Positions 8,282 to 16,147 of a stretch of DNA of 33,795 nt are shown piece after piece. The notes under the pieces were generated by a model. That model saw only the letters and a list, made by a program, of their open reading frames with translations, searched no databases and was not told the origin of the DNA. Location of the stretch: the NCBI GenBank assembly GCA_016291895.1, contig JAEEZO010000025.1, forward strand, positions 1 through 33,795. The letters run 5' to 3'. A program made the translations under genes and the position numbers. Position 1 is the first letter of the stretch; each line of letters starts with the position of its first letter. Origin of the DNA: Caryophanales bacterium (GTDB lineage Bacteria > Bacillota_I > Bacilli_A > RF39 > UBA660).

Positions 8282-8677
8282 CTAAACCTTATAGTATTGA
8301 ATTACTTCTTCGATTTCTGGTAATAATTGACATGGAGTTTCTGATTGAATAATTATTTTTAAATTAGGTGGCAATTTTTCACTAGAGAAATATTGCTTAC
8401 TAATAATATCTAAAAATAATTTTTGTTCCTCAATAGATATCTTGTCAAAATCTCTTATACATAAAATACTATTACCTTTATATGAATTTCTTAATACTTT
8501 TAAATACCAAATAGGATATTCATTATTTTTAATTATTAATTCTTCTTTAGGCATTGTTGCAGAAATTGTAACAACTGATTGTGATGTACTTTTTTTCATA
8601 TCACCAACAATATAAATAGGATCAGAATAATCAGTTAACGCTTCTTTTATTGAATTCATTTTGTCATCTTTTTCCAT
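8282..8677 (-). CDS. Degenerate AAA+-like small protein lacking the P-loop
   Basis: A 131-aa protein between the AAA+ and VWA genes. It appears to be a shortened, inactive relative of the neighbouring AAA+ core. IYIVGDMKKSTS aligns by eye with the ATPase's LWGPSGVGKSS but has lost the GxxxxGK[ST] P-loop. IWYLKVLRNSYK aligns with HWYQVLCEKCRK. SILCIRDFDKIS aligns with the Walker B ILFIDEFTNVT, and PPNLKIIIQSET with the sensor-1 strand PENCSIVVAGNR. The helical lid is absent. The gene has a strong AGGAGGAG site and sits tightly inside the operon, so it is expressed with its partners. A structural or regulatory subunit of the AAA+ ring is my inference. Coding status is secure; homology is by eye. 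Confidence 0.8.
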   Translation of the reverse strand: MEKDDKMNSIKEALTDYSDPIYIVGDMKKSTSQSVVTISATMPKEELIIKNNEYPIWYLKVLRNSYKGNSILCIRDFDKISIEEQKLFLDIISKQYFSSEKLPPNLKIIIQSETPCQLLPEIEEVIQYYKV

Positions 8678-8691
8678 ATTATCATCTCCTC

Positions 8692-10743
8692 CTATATTGT
8701 TTTACCCGTTGTTGATGTATTTTGGCTAGTTTCCAAAACTGAACGCCTATTTCTTTTCATATTAACGTATATTGCATAATATTCATCACCTAAGCATTCT
8801 CTTATAAAGTCTTCAATAGTGATTTCATCACCATTATAATTAGCAATTACAATTCCCAAGGCATAAAGCTTATCTTCAACAGTTGGGAAATCATATTCTT
8901 TATATTCACCATTTTCAATTTTTTTCATATCAATTGGAATTCGATAATAATGTTCAATGAAAGCATTACTAATATCATTATCACCAATGATACTCTTTAT
9001 TCTGGCTTCACTTATTAATGTATTTTCACCACTTCTATCTTGAGCTTTATAAATAGCTCTTGACAAAGTTTCCCATTTTCTTGGTGTTAAGAATGGCGCT
9101 GTTACATCTTCTGAATCATACTGTGTAAACATAACTTTATCCGCATTAGCAACACAGAATGAATATACAATAGGATGAATATGTAAATGTCCTGTTCGAT
9201 AATCAGTTTCTAAAGCCCATTTTTGCCACTCATCAATATCAAATTGAATTTCAATCATAGAATCCATTCTATTATGAAGAGGTGCTGGCATAACACCACC
9301 TGTACTATCCATTTTAACAGCAGATGATTCTTCTGGTCTATTACCAGCAACAACAATTGAACAATTTTCTGGTAATGGCCATTCTTCATTTCCATTTACC
9401 ATTCTATTACCAATTATTTCCCAGACTAGATTTTTAATAGTATCTGTAACATTTGTAAATTCATCAATGAATAAAATATGTTGTCTATCAGGCTCTTTTC
9501 GACATTTTTCACATAAAACTTGATACCAATGTGGTGGATATACTTGCCCTGGTTGACCATTTGGTTCTCTACCTCCAATTACTTCTTCAGATAACATACC
9601 ATTTTTCAAAATTAATAAGGTTGCTGTTGGGTCTACTTCAAAGACACGACTACTTTTACCTACACCAGATGGTCCCCATAACATTGTTGTTAATCCATCT
9701 TCAACATTAGCTCGAAGCATCTCGGTAACATTTTCTTCTTTTTCTACTTTATATGTTTTAGCAATTATCGTATTTTTCAATTTTTTGGCAATTTCTATTA
9801 ATTGTTTGCGATAAGGTTCCTTCCATTGTTCAACATCAAACAAAATTACTTGAACATTTCGAAGAGAAGCATTTGGATGTCCTGCTACTTTACGAATTAT
9901 ATCGACTTTTTTTGCTCCTTTAATAATTGTCGAAAGAACATCATCAGATATATCTCTAGTAAGCAATTCATCAATTATTGCTTCATCACTAGGATCATCT
10001 TTAAAGAAAATAGCATTAACAATTGTATTATATAATTCATTATCTATACCTGGAAAGTTTAAAGCTCTTCTAATAACTTCTTCTGTATTGTGTTTTCTAA
10101 CTAATCTACATATAATTTCTGAGGTAATACCAGGTGTACTAAAAATATTATCAATATCCTCAGATGATAAAAGTTTTTTCTTTAGAACTAATTCAACTTT
10201 AATACTTAAATCAGCTAAAGGACTTTCTAAGATTTTATTTATTACTCTAGAAGAATTCGTTTTATTAATAATTTCTAATAAAAGATTTTTAGTACAAACT
10301 GGACTATCTACTAATTGCATAAATAATTCAGAACATCGTGATGTTTCTTCGTATTTGACATATAAGTTAATTAATTCAAGAGCAACTGATTCATCAAAGG
10401 CAGGTAATCCCATTATAACGTCACTCCAAGCCCAAATAGTATAACTTACTTTATTGCACATATATTTTAAAGCAAGTGGTGTCATTTTTTCGCATTCAAA
10501 AATAGCTCGGTTCATTCTATCACTTGCATCACCACGCGTTTTTTTAATCAAATATATAAGGGTATCTTCATCAAGAACATTACAATTCAAAATAGCATAA
10601 CGAACCATAGCAGCATCATTCTCATCGATAATTAATCTTAAAACATTTGGAGTTACACCTGGATCATTAATAATATCTATTAATTCGTCATCCGAAATAA
10701 AAGGATCATCTCTAATAGTCTTTATTAATTCTTTTTCTCTCAT
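8692..10743 (-). CDS. MoxR-type AAA+ ATPase with N-terminal helical repeats
   Basis: A 683-aa protein. Residues about 1-320 are alpha-helical repeats of HEAT/leucine-rich-variant character, with recurring units such as DPGVTPNVLRLII, TPGITSEIICRLV and GHPNASLRNVQVIL. About 330-600 is an AAA+ module: Walker A GPSGVGKS near residue 356, Walker B ILFIDEF near 423, sensor 1 with Asn in VVAGNRPEE, and the arginine-containing LHNRMDS segment typical of MoxR ATPases. Such ATPases act with VWA partners to remodel or load cofactors into protein targets. The gene starts an operon with the P-loop-less paralogue, the DUF2201/VWA protein and a zinc-ribbon protein. I use the ATG at 10743, with AGGTGG eight bases upstream, rather than the in-frame GTG at 10755. 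Confidence 0.9.
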   Translation of the reverse strand: MREKELIKTIRDDPFISDDELIDIINDPGVTPNVLRLIIDENDAAMVRYAILNCNVLDEDTLIYLIKKTRGDASDRMNRAIFECEKMTPLALKYMCNKVSYTIWAWSDVIMGLPAFDESVALELINLYVKYEETSRCSELFMQLVDSPVCTKNLLLEIINKTNSSRVINKILESPLADLSIKVELVLKKKLLSSEDIDNIFSTPGITSEIICRLVRKHNTEEVIRRALNFPGIDNELYNTIVNAIFFKDDPSDEAIIDELLTRDISDDVLSTIIKGAKKVDIIRKVAGHPNASLRNVQVILFDVEQWKEPYRKQLIEIAKKLKNTIIAKTYKVEKEENVTEMLRANVEDGLTTMLWGPSGVGKSSRVFEVDPTATLLILKNGMLSEEVIGGREPNGQPGQVYPPHWYQVLCEKCRKEPDRQHILFIDEFTNVTDTIKNLVWEIIGNRMVNGNEEWPLPENCSIVVAGNRPEESSAVKMDSTGGVMPAPLHNRMDSMIEIQFDIDEWQKWALETDYRTGHLHIHPIVYSFCVANADKVMFTQYDSEDVTAPFLTPRKWETLSRAIYKAQDRSGENTLISEARIKSIIGDNDISNAFIEHYYRIPIDMKKIENGEYKEYDFPTVEDKLYALGIVIANYNGDEITIEDFIRECLGDEYYAIYVNMKRNRRSVLETSQNTSTTGKTI

Positions 10744-10820
10744 AAAAAACACCACCTATTATTACTATTATACTTATACTATATCATCTCACTATTGCAA
10801 TTTCAATCTAATGGATATGA

Positions 10821-10843
10821 AAAAAAGATACGTTGACGTATCT
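10821..10843 (-). terminator. Terminator of the 10842 VWA gene
   Basis: A stem AGATACG/CGTATCT (10826-10832 with 10837-10843) with a 4-nt loop and T6 on the minus strand. The stop codon starts at the base of the stem. Confidence 0.75.
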
Positions 10844-11456
10844 ATTCTTCGTTATTTAAAACATATTCATCAAGAGATTCTTTCCATTTAGAACCTATTG
10901 ATGAACTACATGCATATTCTTCACAAGCCATACCAACAGCATCAAACATTCTATTTATGCCTTTTTTGCTCTTTCTATAGTTTGCGACATTACTTCGACT
11001 AATACCAATATTACTTGCTTCACTATAAGAATCAATATCAGCTCCAATATACATAAATTCATAATTTTTATGTCCTTTTATCATTTCTTTAATCTTTTCT
11101 TTAGTAAACTCATGTGATGCATTTTCATAACCATCAGTTGTTATTACAAATAATACTTTATCTTTAGTTTCATGATCCATAAAATTAATTGTTTTACCTA
11201 GAGCATCTAATAAAGCTGTACAACCTCTAACATAATATTCTTTGTTAGTTAATTCAGCTACATCACTAATATGTTTTGCAGTATATAGTTTTTCATACTT
11301 ATCATCAAAAAGAATGGTTGTTACTAAATAATCTTTCTTTTTATTCTTTTTAATGTAACTATTAAAACCTCCTATCGTATCAGATTCAGATCCTGACATA
11401 CTTCCACTTCTATCAAGTAGAAATACAACATGCATTAAATTTCTTTTTTTCATCAT
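10842..11456 (-). CDS. Stand-alone VWA domain protein
   Basis: A 204-aa protein made almost entirely of one von Willebrand A domain. The MIDAS motif DRSGSMSG is near residue 15, the conserved Thr is in RGCTALLDAL, and the third element is TTDGYEN. It has no signal peptide, so it is cytosolic. It ends with EEYACSS and a short acidic tail. The MIDAS is of the classical DxSxS type, unlike the divergent VWA of the 6640 gene, so the two are not recent duplicates. It lies upstream of the AAA+ operon with its own terminator between, and is divergent from the HTH-like gene at 11554. A role as a ligand-binding partner of the AAA+ ATPase is inferred from position and from the usual MoxR-VWA pairing. 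Confidence 0.88.
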   Translation of the reverse strand: MMKKRNLMHVVFLLDRSGSMSGSESDTIGGFNSYIKKNKKKDYLVTTILFDDKYEKLYTAKHISDVAELTNKEYYVRGCTALLDALGKTINFMDHETKDKVLFVITTDGYENASHEFTKEKIKEMIKGHKNYEFMYIGADIDSYSEASNIGISRSNVANYRKSKKGINRMFDAVGMACEEYACSSSIGSKWKESLDEYVLNNEE

Positions 11457-11532
11457 TTTTCATCTCTTCCTTTCATGACTACATTTTATTACTTTATAAT
11501 GATTAATTGGTCTCTTTTAAAGCGACATTTGA

Positions 11533-11538
11533 TATAAT
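11533..11538 (+). promoter_or_regulatory. -10 element for the 11554 gene
   Basis: TATAAT lies 15 bp before the start codon, with GAGG (11545-11548) as the ribosome binding site. The mRNA leader would be only about 10 nt. The -35 is weak: TTGGTC at 11507-11512 gives a 20-bp spacer. Confidence 0.45.
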
Positions 11539-11553
11539 TAGTTTGAGGTTATT

Positions 11554-12051
11554 ATGAAAGATGAATTAAGAAAATATATAAAAGAAAATTTAGAAGTCGA
11601 GAAAAGATTATTTGGTAATTTTTCATTAAAAAGTAAAGCTTCATTTAATGAAGATATGATGTGTGAATCAGCTGCTCCTAATATCGATAATTATATAAAT
11701 GAAAATAAAGATTTAAATGATTTTCAAACGTTGTTATTTAAGTATATCGATGAAAGAAATCTTATTGATAGTGATGTATATAATAAAGTTCATATTGATA
11801 GACGTTTGTTTTCAAAAATAAGAAGTGATAAAAACTATCATCCAAGTAAAGAAACCGTTATTCTTTTAGGATTATCACTTGAACTAAATGAGGATGAAAT
11901 AGATAGTTTACTTAGAAGTGCATCATATTCTCTTCCTAAGAATAACTACTATGATTTAATAATAAGATTTTGTTTTATTAATAAGATTTATGATGTTATT
12001 TCAATCAATGATTTATTAAGTGAATATAAATGTAAACTATTCGATTATTAA
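11554..12051 (+). CDS. HTH-like protein resembling the C-terminal tail of macro-domain proteins
   Basis: A 165-aa protein. Residues about 50-150 (FQTLLFKYIDERNL, YNKVHIDRRLFSKIRSD, HPSKETVILLGLSLELNEDE) match, from memory, a conserved helical domain with an XRE-like helix-turn-helix look that many Bacillota proteins carry behind an ADP-ribose-binding macro domain. Here no macro domain is present; about 50 residues of unrelated, charged sequence precede the tail. Possible roles are DNA binding or acting as an adaptor. It is transcribed divergently from the VWA gene, 97 bp away, and in the same direction as the radical SAM gene, which has its own promoter. Confidence 0.75.
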   Translation: MKDELRKYIKENLEVEKRLFGNFSLKSKASFNEDMMCESAAPNIDNYINENKDLNDFQTLLFKYIDERNLIDSDVYNKVHIDRRLFSKIRSDKNYHPSKETVILLGLSLELNEDEIDSLLRSASYSLPKNNYYDLIIRFCFINKIYDVISINDLLSEYKCKLFDY

Positions 12052-12066
12052 ATGTAAAATAATGTA

Positions 12067-12095
12067 TTGTTAATTATATATATAAATGATATAAT
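12067..12095 (+). promoter_or_regulatory. Sigma-A promoter of the radical SAM gene
   Basis: TTGTTA (12067-12072), a 17-bp spacer and TATAAT (12090-12095). Transcription would start near 12102, leaving a leader of about 17 nt with a GGGGG ribosome binding site. Confidence 0.7.
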
Positions 12096-12118
12096 ATGCC
12101 TTGTTTATGGGGGATGTT

Positions 12119-13087
12119 ATGGGTTTATTTAAAACAGATGAAATAAATAGTATAACTGTCTATACCGGTGAAAAAGGTAGTGAGTCTTGTCTATGCAAAT
12201 GTCCTATATGTTCACAAAAAGGAAGTATGTCAAAGTATCAAGGAACAAATGACCAAATAGATGAGTTATTTAGAATATTCCCTAACCTTAAGCAAACATA
12301 TATTTTAGGGAACCCTGATCCCGCAGTTGATACTAAATATTGTAATAAATTATCTCTAAAAGCTATTGAAAGTGGTAGTAATGTATGTTATTCAACAAGT
12401 GGTATTGGTGGTATTAAAACATTAAAGACTCTACTTAAAGATATTAAACCAGAAAATGTTGATTATGTATCATTTAGTATTGATTCCGTTGATAAAATGA
12501 AAATGAATTTATTAAAAGGTGTTAACTACCCTTTTGATAAAGCTATCGATGGTATTAAATGGGCACAAGATTCTGGTTACAAAATAAAAATACAACCAAC
12601 ATTATGGTCATGTAATTATCTTGAAGCATATTCTATTGTTAAGTATTTTTCACAAATGAATATCCAAGATTTTAGTTTTCATATTGGATCTGTTGAAAAA
12701 GGATGTCTTCCAACACATCAACATTTAACAGAAGAAGAAATTAAAAATGTTCATCTTCAATTAGACAATATTTATAAACAATTTCCTAAAGACCATATTA
12801 GTTGTCCCGTTATTTACCCATCACTTGGTATAAAAGATGATACAAGATGGTATTGCATGCATCCAGAGAATAATCGAGCTTGGTTAGTATTCTTAAGACA
12901 AAATGGTATATATGGAACGAATATTCCAATTGCAAGTGAAATAGATGAACAAAATATATTTGAAATCAAAGAAGGATGCGATGTATACATTAATCCCGTT
13001 CCTGAACAAGATTATTGCCCAATATCAAAATATACATCAAATAATCCTAAAACATTATGTCGTTATATTGTAAAAAAATGGAATTAA
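12119..13087 (+). CDS. Radical SAM protein of unknown substrate
   Basis: A 322-aa enzyme with the radical SAM cluster motif CLCKCPIC (CxxxCxxC, near residue 25), which binds a 4Fe-4S cluster and S-adenosylmethionine. A partial TIM barrel follows: LKQTYILGNPDP, then SNVCYSTSGIGG, then DYVSFSIDSVDK, then YKIKIQPTLW. Six further Cys residues in the last third (among them CPVIYP, RWYCMHP, EGCDVY, QDYCPIS and the terminal TLCRY) could hold a second cluster. The start at 12119 has GGGGG five bases upstream; the in-frame TTG at 12101 sits at the predicted transcription start and is unlikely. No small precursor peptide was found nearby, so a RiPP role is unsupported. It ends at a bidirectional terminator. 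Confidence 0.88.
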   Translation: MGLFKTDEINSITVYTGEKGSESCLCKCPICSQKGSMSKYQGTNDQIDELFRIFPNLKQTYILGNPDPAVDTKYCNKLSLKAIESGSNVCYSTSGIGGIKTLKTLLKDIKPENVDYVSFSIDSVDKMKMNLLKGVNYPFDKAIDGIKWAQDSGYKIKIQPTLWSCNYLEAYSIVKYFSQMNIQDFSFHIGSVEKGCLPTHQHLTEEEIKNVHLQLDNIYKQFPKDHISCPVIYPSLGIKDDTRWYCMHPENNRAWLVFLRQNGIYGTNIPIASEIDEQNIFEIKEGCDVYINPVPEQDYCPISKYTSNNPKTLCRYIVKKWN

Positions 13088-13089
13088 AA

Positions 13090-13111
13090 AAGATCTACAA
13101 ACGTAGATCTT
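13090..13111. terminator. Bidirectional terminator between convergent genes
   Basis: A 9-bp perfect stem AAGATCTAC/GTAGATCTT (13090-13098 with 13103-13111) with an AAAC loop. It is T-rich on both sides, so it serves the radical SAM gene and the deacetylase gene. Confidence 0.85.
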
Positions 13112-13951
13112 TTATTTTGCCATTATACTTTTATTTGTTAACGGTAAAAGAATATATCCTTTACTTCTTAAATCTTTTATTACTTTATCAAGAATTGTAT
13201 ACGTTGAATAATTATAATCATGCATCAATATTACCATAATATCCCCTTTGCAGGTTTTATTATACCAATACCATGTGTCATGTTGTCTTAATTGTTCATC
13301 AGAACCATCACCTGTTATACATGTCCATTCAACATATTTATATCCATTTTTATGTAACTCATTAATAATACTATTTTTTAATTTTCCTGCTGTATTTACT
13401 CCACCAGGGAATCTTACTAAGGTTGTTTTATAACCTGTATTATCATATATCAATTTTTCTAATTGCTTTACTTGAGATATAAAGTTATTAGTACTTTTAT
13501 ATAATCCTTTCCATATATTATGATAATATGTATGATTTGCAAGTACATGATCTTCATTTAGAATTCTTTTATAGGTTTTAATATAATCTCTTTTTCCTAA
13601 TGTAAAAAATGTTGCTCGAACATCATTCTTTTTTAAAACATCAAGAAACTTATCAGTTAAATCATATGGTCCATCATCAAAAGTTAAATAAGCGATTTTA
13701 ACTTTGGTTTCTTTATTCTTAACTTTTTGTTCTAACTTTGCAATATTATCTGTATATTCTTCATATTTTAAATTGATTTGATTATCAATATCTTTATAGA
13801 AATTTATTTTTTCTTCAATATCTTTATAATTTTCTTCTTGAATATCTAATTTCTTTATAGGAGTTTTAGATATAAACAATATAATATAGAAAAGGATAGA
13901 TAATTCAATAGAAACAATTATTCTAAGTAAGAGGTAATTTCTTCGTTCCAT
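13112..13951 (-). CDS. Membrane-anchored polysaccharide deacetylase (NodB domain)
   Basis: A 279-aa type II membrane protein: membrane segment at about 10-28, coiled-coil-like charged stalk at about 35-85, then a NodB homology domain (CE4). Metal and catalytic motifs are present: TFDDGP (motif 1), HTYYH (motif 2), RFPGG (motif 3), WTCITGDGSD (motif 4, with Ile where the first Asp of the usual W-x-x-D-x-x-D is found) and ILMHD (motif 5). Such enzymes remove acetyl groups from peptidoglycan or wall polysaccharide outside the cell and can confer lysozyme resistance. The start overlaps the upstream coiled-coil gene by 34 bp and has only a weak AGAGA site, so translation probably depends on coupling. 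Confidence 0.9.
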   Translation of the reverse strand: MERRNYLLLRIIVSIELSILFYIILFISKTPIKKLDIQEENYKDIEEKINFYKDIDNQINLKYEEYTDNIAKLEQKVKNKETKVKIAYLTFDDGPYDLTDKFLDVLKKNDVRATFFTLGKRDYIKTYKRILNEDHVLANHTYYHNIWKGLYKSTNNFISQVKQLEKLIYDNTGYKTTLVRFPGGVNTAGKLKNSIINELHKNGYKYVEWTCITGDGSDEQLRQHDTWYWYNKTCKGDIMVILMHDYNYSTYTILDKVIKDLRSKGYILLPLTNKSIMAK

Positions 13952-14172
13952 TTCTCTATTTTTTGATACCTTTCAATTTTATCCTTATTTTGTTCAATAA
14001 GATTATCTAATTCTCTTTGTTTTTCTTCTCTTTTTTTATTTTTCTCTTCTCGATCTTCTTTTATTTCTTGATTAATTATTTTATTATCTTGATATCTTCG
14101 ATATAAAACAAAAGATAAAGAAATAATTACTATAAAAAGAAAAATACTCGTTCCTATTAATACCCTTTTCAT
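13918..14172 (-). CDS. Small membrane protein with coiled-coil tail
   Basis: An 84-aa protein: a membrane helix at about residues 4-24, then a highly charged coiled coil rich in Glu, Lys and Arg to the end. I do not recognise a family. The layout is like a divisome- or wall-associated bitopic protein, but there is nothing specific. The start at 14172 has GGAGTGAGT upstream; an in-frame ATG further upstream (14208) lies before the -10 TATACT at 14191-14196 and is excluded. It overlaps the deacetylase gene by 34 bp, so the two are co-expressed and may act together. Confidence 0.75.
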   Translation of the reverse strand: MKRVLIGTSIFLFIVIISLSFVLYRRYQDNKIINQEIKEDREEKNKKREEKQRELDNLIEQNKDKIERYQKIEKWNEEITSYLE

Positions 14173-14190
14173 ACTCACTCCTACCTTATA

Positions 14191-14199
14191 AGTATACCA
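14191..14199 (-). promoter_or_regulatory. Extended -10 promoter of the coiled-coil/deacetylase pair
   Basis: TGGTATACT on the minus strand (TATACT at 14191-14196), about 20 bp before the start codon and directly behind the typA terminator. Confidence 0.5.
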
Positions 14200-14208
14200 T
14201 AAAGACAT

Positions 14209-14238
14209 AAAAAAATATCCACAATAAAGTGGATATTT
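14209..14238 (-). terminator. Terminator of typA
   Basis: A perfect 10-bp stem (14213-14222 with 14229-14238), 6-nt loop and T7 on the minus strand, 2 bp behind the stop codon. Confidence 0.85.
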
Positions 14239-14239
14239 A

Positions 14240-16054
14240 TTATATTATTTTACCTTGTCTTGCAGCGATTCTTTTTCTTTCATCAGCATTTAGAATCTTT
14301 TTTCTTAATCTAAAACTATGTGGTGTAACTTCAACTAGTTCATCATTATTGATATATTCAAGACATACTTCTAGACTCATATATCTTGGTCTTTTTAAGA
14401 CAACAGTATGATCAGAACCAGCTGCACGGGTATTTGTTAATTGCTTTCCTTTAACAACATTAACTGCTAAGTCATTTTCATGATTATGTTCACCAACAAT
14501 CATACCTTCATATACATCTTCACCTGGTTCAATAAACATCGTTCCACGTTCTTCAAGTTGTCCTAGGGCATATGCTGTTGATTTACCATTTTCCATTGAA
14601 ACAAGAACACCAACTTTTCTTTCTCCAACAGTATCTCCTGCCATCTTACGATATTCAAGAAATGCATGGTTCATAATACCATAACCTTTAGTTAAGGTCA
14701 TGAACTCAGTCATAAATCCAATTAAGCCACGAGAAGGTATTACATAACTTAATCTTGTTTGATCAATATGATTATTCATACTAACCATTTCGGCTTCACG
14801 AGAACCAAGGGCTTCAATAACACCACCAACACTGTCTTGTGGAACATCCATTTGTAATTCTTCATATGGTTCACATTTAACACCATCTATTTCTTTAACA
14901 ATAACGGTTGGTTTTGATACTTGAAGTTCAAATCCTTCTCTTCGCATATTTTCTATTAAAATAGACAAATGTAATTCACCACGACCTGATACAACAAAAC
15001 TTTCTTGATCAAATGGTTCTACTTTTAAAGATACATCACGTTCTGTTTCTTTATATAAACGTTCTTCTATTTTTCTTACAGTTAATAATTTACCTTCACG
15101 ACCTGCGAATGGACTTGTATTAACACCAAAAGTCATTTGTAGAGTTGGTTCATCAATTCTAAGATGAGGTAGTGCTTCTTCTTTTCCTACTTCACAAAGA
15201 GTTTCACCAACGTTAATATCAGATAATCCTGCGATAGCTACAATATCACCTTGATGGGCTTCTTCTAGTTCAATATGTTTAAGTCCAAGATATCCAAACA
15301 TCTTTTGTAATCTAAATTGTTTAATAGAACCATCAAGTCTTACACAAGATACCATTTGTCCTACTTTAACACTACCACGTTTAATAACACCAATACCAAT
15401 TCTTCCTACATAGTCATTATAATCAAGTAAGGCAGGTTGAAATTGGAAACTTCCTTCACTAACCTTTGGAGCTGGGATATTTTCAATAATGGAATCTAAA
15501 ATATAATCCATTGTTGCTTCTTGCGTACTAATATCTGGACTTAAACTACTTGTTCCATTAATGGCACTTGAATATATTACTGGGAAATCTAATTGTTCAA
15601 TATCAGCGCCTAATTCAATAAATAAATCCATTACTTCATCTACTACTTGGCTTGGTCTAGCACTTGGTTTATCTATTTTATTAACTACTACTATTGGCGT
15701 AACTCCTGCTGCTAGGGCTTTTTTAAGAACAAATCTTGTTTGAGGCATTGTTCCTTCGTATGCATCAACAACTAAAAGTACTCCATCTACCATATTCATA
15801 ATACGTTCTACTTCACCACCAAAATCAGCGTGTCCTGGAGTATCAAGTATATTAATACGATATCCTTTATAATTAATCGCTGTTGGTTTAGCTAAGATAG
15901 TAATTCCTCTTTCATGTTCTATCGCATTAGAGTCCATACTACCTACTTCTTCATTATCACGGAACGTTCCACTCATTTGTAACATTTTATCAACAAGTGT
16001 TGTTTTACCGTGATCGACATGGGCAATAATAGCAATATTTCTTATATTTTCCAT
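14240..16054 (-). CDS. typA: Translational GTPase TypA/BipA
   Basis: A 604-aa ribosome-binding GTPase of the EF-G/LepA class, important for 50S assembly and growth under stress or cold. The full length is normal. G motifs are all present: HVDHGKTT (G1), RGITI (G2), DTPGHADF (G3) and NKID (G4). After the GTPase domain come the beta-barrel domain II, the EF-G III/V-like domains ([31 protein letters not shown]) and the BipA-specific C-terminal domain with [14 protein letters not shown] and the [10 protein letters not shown] end. GGGAAGTG precedes the start. It has a good promoter and its own terminator, so it forms a single-gene unit. Confidence 0.98.
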   Translation of the reverse strand: MENIRNIAIIAHVDHGKTTLVDKMLQMSGTFRDNEEVGSMDSNAIEHERGITILAKPTAINYKGYRINILDTPGHADFGGEVERIMNMVDGVLLVVDAYEGTMPQTRFVLKKALAAGVTPIVVVNKIDKPSARPSQVVDEVMDLFIELGADIEQLDFPVIYSSAINGTSSLSPDISTQEATMDYILDSIIENIPAPKVSEGSFQFQPALLDYNDYVGRIGIGVIKRGSVKVGQMVSCVRLDGSIKQFRLQKMFGYLGLKHIELEEAHQGDIVAIAGLSDINVGETLCEVGKEEALPHLRIDEPTLQMTFGVNTSPFAGREGKLLTVRKIEERLYKETERDVSLKVEPFDQESFVVSGRGELHLSILIENMRREGFELQVSKPTVIVKEIDGVKCEPYEELQMDVPQDSVGGVIEALGSREAEMVSMNNHIDQTRLSYVIPSRGLIGFMTEFMTLTKGYGIMNHAFLEYRKMAGDTVGERKVGVLVSMENGKSTAYALGQLEERGTMFIEPGEDVYEGMIVGEHNHENDLAVNVVKGKQLTNTRAAGSDHTVVLKRPRYMSLEVCLEYINNDELVEVTPHSFRLRKKILNADERKRIAARQGKII

Positions 16055-16084
16055 AATTACACTTCCCTTTTTTTGTACCTAGGT

Positions 16085-16114
16085 ATTTTAGCACAAATAA
16101 TAATATTTAGTCAA
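16085..16114 (-). promoter_or_regulatory. Sigma-A promoter of typA
   Basis: TTGACT (16109-16114), an 18-bp spacer and TAAAAT (16085-16090) with an extended TGC on the minus strand. It starts immediately behind the upstream terminator. Confidence 0.7.
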
Positions 16115-16146
16115 TAAAAAACTCGAGTTAAACTCGAGTCTTTTTT
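16115..16146. terminator. Terminator behind the secreted-protein gene
   Basis: An 8-bp perfect stem ACTCGAGT/ACTCGAGT (16121-16128 with 16132-16139) with a 3-nt loop and T-rich runs on both sides. It ends the 17160/16148 transcription unit. Confidence 0.8.
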
Positions 16147-16147
16147 A

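Noticed and set aside
11554..13087. RiPP cluster with the radical SAM gene
   Set aside because: The only small neighbour is the 165-aa HTH-like protein; no short precursor with a leader-core pattern, and no exporter, was found.
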